Source of the DNA: a virus
DNA length: 24,993 nt
Direction: 5' to 3' (one strand)
Virus record (IMG/VR): IMGVR_UViG_3300042381_001170
Coordinates: 1 to 24,993 of that record
In this document: positions 5,003 through 12,317 of the stretch, piece by piece
Layout: each line of letters begins with the position of its first letter
How positions within the stretch are numbered: position 1 is the first letter of the stretch
Translations under genes and position numbers: made by a program
The notes under the pieces: generated by a model
The model's database searches: none
The model's input: the letters and a program-made list of their open reading frames with translations, nothing else
Told to the model about the DNA's origin: nothing

Positions 5003-6712
5003 TTAGCCATCGCAAGAAAGGCAGGCTTCAGAAGTTCTACTGCCAATGTCCCCTCGGATTACCGAATCAGTTCTTAAATAATATAACGTTTTTAATCCAA
5101 GTTTCCAAGCTGTCTGGTGAACAAGGTTTATAAATTTAGGACTATCTCCCGGATCGAATGCTAAGTTTAGTGATTGAGCTTGATCAACATACTTCTGTCT
5201 TACTGAAGCTTGTTCTACCAAAGCCAATTGGTTTATTTCTGCAAATGTTAAGAATACTTCTTTATCGTCAAACGGCATAATGTCTTCAGGTAGATTTGCA
5301 ATTGATCCTCTATCCTTTAAAATTTGCTGCCATACCTCTTCTGTATTGTGTCCTTTGTCTTCTAAGTATTTTTCTAATACTGGATTCTTTCTAATGAAAG
5401 TTCCTTTAGAAGAATTGAAAGTATAAACGTTTGCTGGAATTGGTTCAATACCTGCTGATACTCCTCCTGAGATTGTTGAATTAGAAACTGTTGGAGCAAT
5501 AGCAATTAAATGCGTATTTCTCATTCCTGTTCCTTTACACCAAACTGGTTCTCCGTATTCCTCAGCTAATTTTCTAGATGCTGCTTCTGCTTGTGTTTTA
5601 ATCTGTGCAAATATTCTATTTGTCCAAGAAGTTGCTGCAATGGAAGCAAATGGAATTCCTTTTGATTGTAGAAATGTATGCCATCCTAAAACTCCTAATC
5701 CTAATGCTCTTCCTTTCTTAGCAGAACGATGAGATCTAATCATAGAATCCTTTCCATTTGTTTTAATAAGAAACTCCTCTAAAACTCCATCTAAGAAGTA
5801 TATAGCTGTCTCAACTAAGTCAGTATCTTTCCACTCTTCATATCTTGTAATATTTAAAGAGGATAAACAACAAACAAATGAATGCTCCTCGTCAGTATGC
5901 AATGCAATTTCTGAACATATGTTAGTCATTGTAACATCTAAGTTGTTTTTAACATATGCTGGTGGGTTGGCATTGTTGACATTATCCTTAAACATTAAAT
6001 AAGGTTCTCCTGTTTCAACTCTTGATTTTAAAATCTCAACCCATAGTTCCATTGCTTCTGGATCTCTGTGTTCTAATCTCTGCATGAATTTGTCATCAAT
6101 AGAAACACATTGGTGTAAATTCAAACACTGACGGTTTGGATCTCCTTGTGGTCTTCTAATACGTAAAAATTCTTTGATGTCAGTATGGTTAATATCTAAA
6201 TTTACTGAAGCTGCTCCTCTGCGAACTGATCCTTGATTTGTAGCAATGATAGTTGAGTCAAATATTTTAGCCCAAGGCACAATTCCCTCTGACTGTCCTG
6301 TTTCTCCGTTTCCGATCTTTTTTCCTCTTCCTCTTACTCTTCCTAGTCCAATTCCTACTCCTCCTCCTAAAGAGGTAAGTCTCATCAGTTCTGCATTGGT
6401 TAATCCAATACCTCTGATTGAATCAGGAGTATCTATACCGAAACATGAGATTGGTAATCCTTTATCAGTTCCAGTGTTTGAGAGTACAGGTGAAGCTAGG
6501 TTTAACCAACCCTTCCACATGTATTTAAAAAACTTGTTTGCTAGATCAGGACGATCTAATCTTTTAGCTACTGCATCAGCAACTCTTCTATAAGCTTTCT
6601 TTGGATTTTCATCAGGTAATAAATACCCGTTTGAAATTGTAGCCAAAGATACTTCATTCATCCAAGAAGGGTAGTCCTTTTCTGGCTCCCATTTACTGTA
6701 ATCTATATTCAT
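5003..6712 (-). CDS. nrdA: Class I ribonucleotide reductase large (alpha) subunit
   Basis: This 569-residue protein reduces ribonucleoside diphosphates together with the R2 subunit encoded at 7823. Key residues are visible: Cys90 in PISCFG and Cys282 in CCLSSLN (the redox pair), NICSE with Asn264, Cys266 and Glu268 (thiyl radical and substrate binding), Tyr544-Tyr545 in KTLYYLR for radical transfer, and a C-terminal CLSC (Cys564, Cys567) that accepts electrons from thioredoxin. It lacks the N-terminal ATP-cone of host enzymes, which is normal for many phage versions and implies no dATP shut-off. The ATG directly abuts the TAA of endonuclease B, so that insertion has occupied its original leader and translation is probably coupled. 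Confidence 0.97.
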   Translation of the reverse strand: MNIDYSKWEPEKDYPSWMNEVSLATISNGYLLPDENPKKAYRRVADAVAKRLDRPDLANKFFKYMWKGWLNLASPVLSNTGTDKGLPISCFGIDTPDSIRGIGLTNAELMRLTSLGGGVGIGLGRVRGRGKKIGNGETGQSEGIVPWAKIFDSTIIATNQGSVRRGAASVNLDINHTDIKEFLRIRRPQGDPNRQCLNLHQCVSIDDKFMQRLEHRDPEAMELWVEILKSRVETGEPYLMFKDNVNNANPPAYVKNNLDVTMTNICSEIALHTDEEHSFVCCLSSLNITRYEEWKDTDLVETAIYFLDGVLEEFLIKTNGKDSMIRSHRSAKKGRALGLGVLGWHTFLQSKGIPFASIAATSWTNRIFAQIKTQAEAASRKLAEEYGEPVWCKGTGMRNTHLIAIAPTVSNSTISGGVSAGIEPIPANVYTFNSSKGTFIRKNPVLEKYLEDKGHNTEEVWQQILKDRGSIANLPEDIMPFDDKEVFLTFAEINQLALVEQASVRQKYVDQAQSLNLAFDPGDSPKFINLVHQTAWKLGLKTLYYLRTDSVIRGDIGSRTSEACLSCDG

Positions 6713-7300
6713 TTAATTTGGTTTTTGTTGTTTTCTTTTTTCCCAAGATCGTTTTACAGCTTCTGCTGTTTTTCTTTTTGATTCCTCTGTCCTAGTTGTT
6801 CCAAGTTTACCGTTTGTGTATCCTCTTTCTTTTTTTGTTTTATTAGCCTTTGCGACACTTTCCTCTATCGGTATGAAATCTTTCCGTAATCTCCTTTCTC
6901 TTGTTGCTGCTGTTTCTAGATTGATTCCTTTATTGTGAGGTTCTTGACCTTTTTTAAATCTTCCGGAATTACTAGCCTGCTTCATAGATTCAATATGTTC
7001 TGGAGATTTAATCTTACCTTTTAGATGACTTCCTCCTCCTAGTGCTTCGTTTTTTAAATTATAACTTTGCTTACTTTCTGCAGCATTTAGTTCTACTAAA
7101 ATAAACTCCTCTAATTCTTGAAAATCTTCTCCTTCGTATAGAATCTCCCGAATAAAATTGTTCAAGCCATATTTACTAAATGCTTCTCTAATAAGTTTTC
7201 CACTAGCTTTGTATCCGTCATTAGAAGTTCCTCTGTGTGATCCAATGTACCATTTCCCATTTATTTTGTTAGTCCATTTGTAAACTATTCCTGTTTCCAT
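6713..7300 (-). CDS. GIY-YIG homing endonuclease B
   Basis: This 195-residue protein carries a GIVYKWTN start, KWYIGSHRG (YIG at about 18-20) and a YNLKNEALGGG segment with the conserved Asn. Its subgroup differs from copies A, C, D and E. The C-terminal part has NUMOD3-like basic motifs (KGKIKSPEHIESMKQ and GRFKKGQEPHNKG) and a very basic tail of KR-rich helices (EESKRKTAEAVKRSWEKRK). The gene sits in the nrdB-nrdA interval with its stop touching the nrdA ATG, a typical site for a free-standing homing gene beside its conserved target. Its 5' leader (7301-7417) is nearly identical to that of endonuclease A although the proteins are only distantly related, so the leader moves or evolves semi-independently of the coding region. 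Confidence 0.92.
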   Translation of the reverse strand: METGIVYKWTNKINGKWYIGSHRGTSNDGYKASGKLIREAFSKYGLNNFIREILYEGEDFQELEEFILVELNAAESKQSYNLKNEALGGGSHLKGKIKSPEHIESMKQASNSGRFKKGQEPHNKGINLETAATRERRLRKDFIPIEESVAKANKTKKERGYTNGKLGTTRTEESKRKTAEAVKRSWEKRKQQKPN

Positions 7301-7417
7301 AATAAAAAAAAGCTTAGGCTTTCGAGGGGGATGTCTCTACTTGCCATAAGCTTTAGTTGATATTTTCGATATATTTGTAGCATCCCCTCTACATATATAA
7401 ATAGCAACTTTTTATAG
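7301..7417 (-). ncRNA. Kissing-loop RNA leader B of endonuclease B
   Basis: The architecture matches leader A. Hairpin 1 has stem GUAG/CUAC (7389-7392 with 7377-7380) and loop 7-mer GGGGAUG (7381-7387). The terminator-like hairpin pairs AAAGCUUA-u-GGC (7343-7354) with GCC-UAAGCUU, followed by eight U (7304-7311), and then the endonuclease AUG. Its apical loop has CAUCCCC (7327-7333), the exact complement of loop 1. Relative to leader A, five of the seven loop pairs differ and all differences are compensated, while about 30 nt on each side of the second loop are identical. This is strong comparative support for the loop-loop contact. Confidence 0.75.
7396..7403 (-). promoter_or_regulatory. Class 2 TATTTATA box in leader B
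   Basis: TATTTATA on the minus strand, preceded by AAAAAGTTGC exactly as in leader A, lies 3 nt before hairpin 1 of leader B. If transcription starts here, the RNA would begin at or inside the kissing-loop structure. Confidence 0.4.
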
Positions 7418-7438
7418 AAACAAGGTACTTTTTGTAAA

Positions 7439-7786
7439 CTATTTAAAAGAATCTGGTATGTATTCCGGGTTTTTTCGCTTACTTTGTATTACCTGTTTTA
7501 GAAGCTTGATTCTAAAGTTCAACAGTTGAATATCTCTTCTATTAAAGGTTCCCATTATCTTTCCTTTTGCTCCTAAGTTTTTAGTCCATTTTAAATCAGA
7601 TAAAGTTTCTTCTAGTAGCTTTTCCAAATCCTCAGCAGACATTTTCCAAACTACTCTTAAAAAGTCTGCATCATTGGCTCCTCCAAATTCTTGTGAAAAA
7701 ATTTTAGATTCAGCTTCTGCTAATATTTTAGAGTTGTTGGTTAGTTTATTTTCTACTAGGTATTTTTTTAAGTTAAAGTTTTCCAT
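7439..7786 (-). CDS. Putative internal head protein with a capsid-targeting N-terminus
   Basis: This 115-residue protein starts MENFNLKKYLVENKLT, shared almost exactly with the protein at 14188, while the rest of the two proteins is unrelated. After this peptide comes KILAE-A (Leu22-Ala23-Glu24, then Ala25), which matches the T4 gp21 prohead protease rule (Leu/Ile-x-Glu before Gly/Ala/Ser). In T4-type phages, internal head proteins carry an N-terminal targeting peptide that is removed this way. The remaining domain is helical and basic (LSDLKWTKNLGAKGK, RIKLLKQVIQSKRK). A TATTTATA box lies 9 nt before the start, consistent with late expression. The function after injection is unknown, and the prohead assignment is inference. 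Confidence 0.65.
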   Translation of the reverse strand: MENFNLKKYLVENKLTNNSKILAEAESKIFSQEFGGANDADFLRVVWKMSAEDLEKLLEETLSDLKWTKNLGAKGKIMGTFNRRDIQLLNFRIKLLKQVIQSKRKNPEYIPDSFK

Positions 7787-7795
7787 TTTTTTTAG

Positions 7796-7803
7796 TATAA
7801 ATA
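7796..7803 (-). promoter_or_regulatory. Class 2 TATTTATA box before the head-protein-like gene
   Basis: TATTTATA on the minus strand ends 9 nt before the ATG at 7786. It may be a late-type promoter or an AT-rich translation enhancer; the short distance leaves room only for a very short leader. Confidence 0.35.
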
Positions 7804-7822
7804 TGTAATATGTTACTGGTTA

Positions 7823-8800
7823 TTAAAATGCGTTGTCCCAATCCATGTGACCTTTAGAATAATTAGTAACTCTAGAAGCGAAGAAGTCTGTGTGAATTTT
7901 CCCTGCTACTACAGCATCAAACCATAACATTTGTTTCAAAGCTCCTTTATCAATTTGATCTGAAGGTATTAGAGGTTTCAATCCTAAATCTCCCATCTTA
8001 GTGTTTACTCTGTGTTTGATAAAGTTTTTTAATTCATCCTTAGATAAATTTTCTAAATCTCCCATTTCAAATATCTTATCGATAAAATTGAATTCTAATT
8101 GAAGAGCAAGAGTTGCTGCATCTTCAATATCTTTTATAAGTGCTGGTGTTTTTAATTCAGGGTGTTCTTCCATTAATTGTCTGAACAACCAACAACCTGC
8201 TTCTGAGTGAAGTGATTCATCTCTTACTGACCATTCAACTATTTGTCCTACTCCTTTTAATTTGTTTCTCATTTTGAATGATAACAATACTGCAAAAGAA
8301 GAGAATAAGTTTACTCCTTCAGTAAATGCTGAGAATATTGCTAGAGACCTAGCTGCTTCATGCCAATCTGTTTCTCCTGCGTTTCCGTCTCTAACGTCCA
8401 TTAGAGCTTGAATTTTAGCTGCAGTTGACTCATCCTCTAGGAATTCTGCGAAGTTATCCAATCCCAATTGCTCATTCAATAGAGCATACGCCTCAGCATG
8501 GATTGTTTCGAATGCTCCAAAGGTAACAGCCATCATAATTACTTCAGGTTTTCTAAACCATTTAGTAACCAAAGTCGTCCAATAATCGTTTACAACTGTT
8601 TCTGTTTGTGCAAAGCCTTTTAGGATTCCGCCTATAACATTCTTTTCATGTGGTTTAAGATTCGAATTCCAATCTGATACGTCTTGTGACATTGGAACTT
8701 CTGTATGTAACCAGTGAGCCTGGTGTGCTTTGAGCCAGTAATCGTGTGCTTGTGGATACTCAAAGGGCTTGTAAACTATGCGTTCGTCTTTTAGACTCAT
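7823..8800 (-). CDS. nrdB: Class I ribonucleotide reductase small (beta, R2) subunit
   Basis: This 325-residue protein houses the dimetal centre and tyrosyl radical. The ligand set can be read as Glu67 (QTETVV), Glu98 and His101 (FETIHAEAY), Glu161 (FTEGVN), Glu195 and His198 (RDESLH). The radical Tyr is Tyr105 in HAEAY. Glu67 stands where E. coli R2 has Asp84: the Glu67-Glu98 spacing of 31 residues equals the Asp84-Glu115 spacing. The C-terminus (HMDWDNAF) is the short acidic-aromatic tail that docks onto the large subunit. It sits in one run with nrdA, separated by the head-protein-like gene and endonuclease B. The helicase gene ends 53 nt upstream. Confidence 0.96.
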   Translation of the reverse strand: MSLKDERIVYKPFEYPQAHDYWLKAHQAHWLHTEVPMSQDVSDWNSNLKPHEKNVIGGILKGFAQTETVVNDYWTTLVTKWFRKPEVIMMAVTFGAFETIHAEAYALLNEQLGLDNFAEFLEDESTAAKIQALMDVRDGNAGETDWHEAARSLAIFSAFTEGVNLFSSFAVLLSFKMRNKLKGVGQIVEWSVRDESLHSEAGCWLFRQLMEEHPELKTPALIKDIEDAATLALQLEFNFIDKIFEMGDLENLSKDELKNFIKHRVNTKMGDLGLKPLIPSDQIDKGALKQMLWFDAVVAGKIHTDFFASRVTNYSKGHMDWDNAF

Positions 8801-8853
8801 AATCGCTTTTTTGTTATTTGTTATAAATTAGGACTGTAAGAATAAATAGTATT

Positions 8854-10206
8854 TTAGAATGGAACTTGATTCTCCAATTCAAAGAACTTATTCGCGATTT
8901 CTTTGTAATTGCCTGCTGGCTTTCCGTCATCTGCCATCAAAGACATCTTTCCTAGAATTTCAATATGACCATTATTGGTATCCACTTTTGCATCCCAAGT
9001 CATGCCGTCCATTCCGTATCTGTTTTTCATTACGTGGATACGTCCTGTTCCCAAAACCTTATCCTCTTTCATTCTTGATAGAGATAGACAAACATCGGCA
9101 ACCATCATCTTGTCATACGAACCTGCTGCTTTGTCTCCTTCGATAACTGAATCCTTTGCACCCATTCTATTAACTTGAGAGGGTGTTAGGATAGGAATTT
9201 GAAGTTCCTTAGCCAATCCTTTCGTTGCAATGAATACATCATCGATTTCATCTTTTCTTTCTGTGAAACGAGATTTTGAAGGTGCTTTCAAATAATCAAC
9301 ATAATCGATAATAATCATATCGGGTTTGTGATCCATGTCGATACATTTCTGGATGTGTGCTTTGATTGTGTTTACTGAAGCTCCTTTTGGTGGATATTCT
9401 TTTACGATTAGTTTTCCTTTCAACTTACCTACAATTTTCTCAACCTCAGCTCTGTGTTTGTTTACTTCTTCAATTCCGTATCCTGTGAAGTAACAGTCAA
9501 AACGTTTTCCTACATAATCCTCTCCAAGTTCCAAAGTATAGAAGTTTACATTATATCCTAACGATACTGCATGTGCTGCTGCAGCAACCATTGTCCAGGA
9601 CTTTCCTCCTCCAGGATTACCAAACATGATAACCAAATCACCAGGTCCAAATCCTCCTCCAATAGTTTCATTAAGAATTGGCCAAGGTGTTGGAATAGTA
9701 GGTCTGTAGTTTTCTCTGTAACGACTCTCTACATCTTTATTATACTCATGACCCATATTTTTATCCATACCAGCTCTCATTGCTCTTTCAATCACTCCTC
9801 TGATTCCATCAAAGTCTCCTTGGTTTAGAAGATCTGCTGAACTGAGTAGTGCTGCTTTGAGTTCTTGGTTTTTTGCAAAAGTTGTAAACTCCTCTACTAC
9901 GTATGCTAAATCCTCTTGAGTTGCTTCGTAGCAGTTTCTTAATTCTGCTTTCACTGCTACCTGTAGAATATCATTCTCTACTTTTTGTAATTCAATCTTT
10001 AATGCTTCTAGGGAAATTGTAGTGTGGTACTTGTCATAGTACTTAACTGTAGTTTCCAAGATCCATTTGTGAGCATCTGAATCAAAATAATCTGGTTGTA
10101 GTAATTCTCTTGTGTTGAGTAGAAACTTTTTGTCTGTTAGGAGTGCTCCTAAGACTTTAAGTTGAAAGCCTTTCCCGTAGGAAGATAGTTTTGCTAATGA
10201 TGTCAT
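8854..10206 (-). CDS. Replicative DNA helicase, DnaB/gp41 type
   Basis: This 450-residue protein has an N-terminal helical domain (about 1-150) and a RecA-like core with Walker A GNPGGGKS (196-203), a catalytic-Glu strand FYTLELGED (222-230), Walker B MIIIDYVDYL (297-306) and the H3-like segment ILTPSQVNRMG. The order and length match hexameric superfamily 4 helicases such as T4 gp41 and bacterial DnaB, which unwind the fork on the lagging strand and recruit primase. No primase gene is in the window. It lies directly behind the exonuclease gene, 20 nt from its stop, and runs toward nrdB. The start ATG follows an AT-rich TTATAATAAAATAAG leader and no Shine-Dalgarno site. Confidence 0.95.
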   Translation of the reverse strand: MTSLAKLSSYGKGFQLKVLGALLTDKKFLLNTRELLQPDYFDSDAHKWILETTVKYYDKYHTTISLEALKIELQKVENDILQVAVKAELRNCYEATQEDLAYVVEEFTTFAKNQELKAALLSSADLLNQGDFDGIRGVIERAMRAGMDKNMGHEYNKDVESRYRENYRPTIPTPWPILNETIGGGFGPGDLVIMFGNPGGGKSWTMVAAAAHAVSLGYNVNFYTLELGEDYVGKRFDCYFTGYGIEEVNKHRAEVEKIVGKLKGKLIVKEYPPKGASVNTIKAHIQKCIDMDHKPDMIIIDYVDYLKAPSKSRFTERKDEIDDVFIATKGLAKELQIPILTPSQVNRMGAKDSVIEGDKAAGSYDKMMVADVCLSLSRMKEDKVLGTGRIHVMKNRYGMDGMTWDAKVDTNNGHIEILGKMSLMADDGKPAGNYKEIANKFFELENQVPF

Positions 10207-10226
10207 GTAACTTATTTTATTATAAC

Positions 10227-11249
10227 TTATTTTTTATATGTTGAAAGCGGTCTGAATAATTCTAACCATCCCTCAACGTTTTTGTTTAGAGCTTCAACTT
10301 GATCTGACTCTAACATGCTTAAAAAAGTAACTGCCTGTAAATTTGGTGTTGGCTCTTTTATCTTCTCTAATATATGAAAAATTTCGTAATCTCCCAACCT
10401 TGGCTGCAAAAGATTCATTAATTCATAGTTAGTTTTTACTTTATCCCAGTCATATATAATACTAGCGAATATTTTCTTAGTTTGCAACTTTTGTTCACAA
10501 ATATCATAAATATCTTTTAGTGAAACTCCAGGTCTGTTAATTAGCTCTGGGAATTCTTTCAATAATGTTTTAGGTCCTAATCCTTTTATCCCTGTAAGGT
10601 TATCTGAGTTATCGCCTAATAGTGCTTTCATTATTAAATAATTCTCAGGAATCAGTCCTATTTCTTCTTGTATATCTTTTTTTTGATATGTTTTTTTCTT
10701 GATAGGAGAATAAACTTCTATATTATCATCTACTATCTGCAAAAAATCTTTATCAGACGACACAATTGTAACTTTTTTTCCATTAGCTCCAAATTTTTGT
10801 GCTAAGTACGAAATCGTATCATCTGCCTCTACTTTATCTATCGATATTAGAGTAACTGGTAGACATTGTAAGTATTCAACCAATCTATGCATTTGCATAG
10901 TCATTGAAGCGAACTCATCGTCTTTATCATCGAACAATTCCCAATTGGTAATCCTTTTAATATTCCTAGTGGCTTTGTATTCTGGATTGATGCTTTTCCT
11001 ACTTGATGAGGATGCCTGTCCATCGAATACACATATAACTCTAGTTGGATCAATTGTTCTAGTTAGGAAGCCTAAAGACCTTAAGAAGCCAACGAGACCA
11101 CCTGTGTGGTGGCCTTGTGGATTCATAGATTGTAACATTGCAAAGCTCCTTATAAAGGTATTCATGCTATCCACAATCAAAACATGGTCGTTTAGTTTTC
11201 TGTCTGGCTTTTGTTCAATTTTATTTAGGATATCTAAATAATTAATCAT
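10227..11249 (-). CDS. 5'-3' exonuclease / RNase H (FEN family)
   Basis: This 340-residue protein has the FEN/PIN pattern: a first Asp in LIVDSMNTF (Asp27), VFDG, the EADD cluster in KVEADDTISYLA, VSSDKDFLQI, and the helix-3-turn-like GDNSDNLTGIKGLGPKTLL that binds duplex DNA. The helical arch region has Arg/Lys-rich SRKSINPEYKATR. This is the same fold as T4 RNase H and the exonuclease domain of DNA polymerase I. It would remove RNA primers and flaps, which the polymerase at 15761 cannot do because it lacks such a domain. Its start lies 8 nt inside the end of uvsX, indicating translational coupling in a recombination and replication operon. Confidence 0.93.
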   Translation of the reverse strand: MINYLDILNKIEQKPDRKLNDHVLIVDSMNTFIRSFAMLQSMNPQGHHTGGLVGFLRSLGFLTRTIDPTRVICVFDGQASSSSRKSINPEYKATRNIKRITNWELFDDKDDEFASMTMQMHRLVEYLQCLPVTLISIDKVEADDTISYLAQKFGANGKKVTIVSSDKDFLQIVDDNIEVYSPIKKKTYQKKDIQEEIGLIPENYLIMKALLGDNSDNLTGIKGLGPKTLLKEFPELINRPGVSLKDIYDICEQKLQTKKIFASIIYDWDKVKTNYELMNLLQPRLGDYEIFHILEKIKEPTPNLQAVTFLSMLESDQVEALNKNVEGWLELFRPLSTYKK

Positions 11250-12315
11250 CGAGTGCTTCTAGGTTACTTGTATCCTCTTCTACGTCTGCCTCTACCATTA
11301 CAGTAAAGTCTGTAGAGCCTAAAGTATTCGCCCAAGATCCTTTGTGAGTGTCTTTGTATGTATCGATTGCTTTCTTATCGTCTGCAATAAATCCATGACT
11401 GGTCATAATGATTGCTCCTCTTGATTGGATACCATCAATGTGATTTTTCTCTATCTGAACTTTGGTTCTTTTAGCAAATTCAAACTCCTTACCTTTTGTA
11501 ACGGCTTTGATCTTACTTGTTCCTGAGTTTGTAATGTTTCCAAATGTAATAATAACTGTTGAGTCATACCACATTGTTTTTCCTCCTTTATTCTCCAATC
11601 GAGGTTGTCCCATTGGATGTTCAGGTTTTGCAGTCCAAACTTTGTTGATTGCTACTAGGGTGTTGGTGTACTTGCTTGCTTCTTTTCTTGATAACATAAT
11701 TTTTTGGTTTACGTTATTTCCAAATTGAGTTGACATTGCTCCAGCATTCCACTCGTTATTATTCTTATTTGATCTTACAGATAAGTCACATGGAACTGAT
11801 CCAACTGAATCCCAGAAGAAACATAAATCGTAAGGAAGGTTTCCTTTCTTTTGTTCATCGATTAAGTCTAGGATATAAACTGCTACGTCTTCAATAGTAT
11901 TTAAAGTACCTCTATCAGCATATAAGAAAAATCCTTTGTAGTCAGTTATTTCTCCTGTTTCCTCATCAACCACTTCCTGTACTTGAAGACCCATCATTTG
12001 AGCATGTGGCCAAGACCATTTCATCTCAGTAATAATGAATACTGGAAGTACTTGTCTTTTTTGAGCCTCAACTGCTGCCTCTAATAATAATGTAGTTTTT
12101 CCTGTATCGGAATGACCTCTTAGAAGTGTAATATGTCCCATAGGAATTCCTTTGAGAGATGTTACTTCTGAGAATGCATCTGAGACTTTAATCCAATCCT
12201 GACTCTTGAACTTTACTGAAGTATTTGAAAAGCCTTTGTTCTTCTTAAAGTTGTCCAAACTAAAACCGCCTTTGATTATATCGCTAGCGGTTTGTGTTGT
12301 TTTTTTGACTGCCAT
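11242..12315 (-). CDS. uvsX: UvsX/RecA-like recombinase
   Basis: This 357-residue RecA-fold protein has Walker A GHSDTGKTT (67-75), the catalytic strand VFIITEMKW (about residues 91-99), and a Walker B-like segment in YDLCFFWDSVGSV (about 164-176) with the Asp. The N-terminus has the DNFKKNKGFSN segment that bridges monomers in such filaments, and the C-terminus is acidic, as in T4 UvsX. It forms the presynaptic filament for strand invasion and recombination-dependent replication and would work with the gp32-like protein encoded just upstream (its ATG lies 2 nt after the gp32 stop). The next gene overlaps its 3' end by 8 nt. The helicase and exonuclease in the same operon supply the remaining recombination functions. 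Confidence 0.93.
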   Translation of the reverse strand: MAVKKTTQTASDIIKGGFSLDNFKKNKGFSNTSVKFKSQDWIKVSDAFSEVTSLKGIPMGHITLLRGHSDTGKTTLLLEAAVEAQKRQVLPVFIITEMKWSWPHAQMMGLQVQEVVDEETGEITDYKGFFLYADRGTLNTIEDVAVYILDLIDEQKKGNLPYDLCFFWDSVGSVPCDLSVRSNKNNNEWNAGAMSTQFGNNVNQKIMLSRKEASKYTNTLVAINKVWTAKPEHPMGQPRLENKGGKTMWYDSTVIITFGNITNSGTSKIKAVTKGKEFEFAKRTKVQIEKNHIDGIQSRGAIIMTSHGFIADDKKAIDTYKDTHKGSWANTLGSTDFTVMVEADVEEDTSNLEALDD

Positions 12316-12317
12316 TC

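Noticed and set aside
6713-7417. Group I intron upstream of nrdA, given an RNA structure plus an endonuclease ORF
   Set aside because: The endonuclease stop touches the nrdA ATG, so there is no 3' intron half, and no upstream nrdA exon or P3-P7 core can be found. The genes on both sides are complete.
3469-7417. Leaders A and B as guide RNAs of an RNA-guided endonuclease, by analogy with IscB
   Set aside because: The 7-nt variable block is fully paired in cis and too short for a guide, and GIY-YIG homing enzymes with NUMOD domains bind DNA by themselves. I keep the analogy only as a reason to look.
8859-9178. Plus-strand frames inside the helicase gene
   Set aside because: Antisense to conserved helicase motifs and without a plausible start context.
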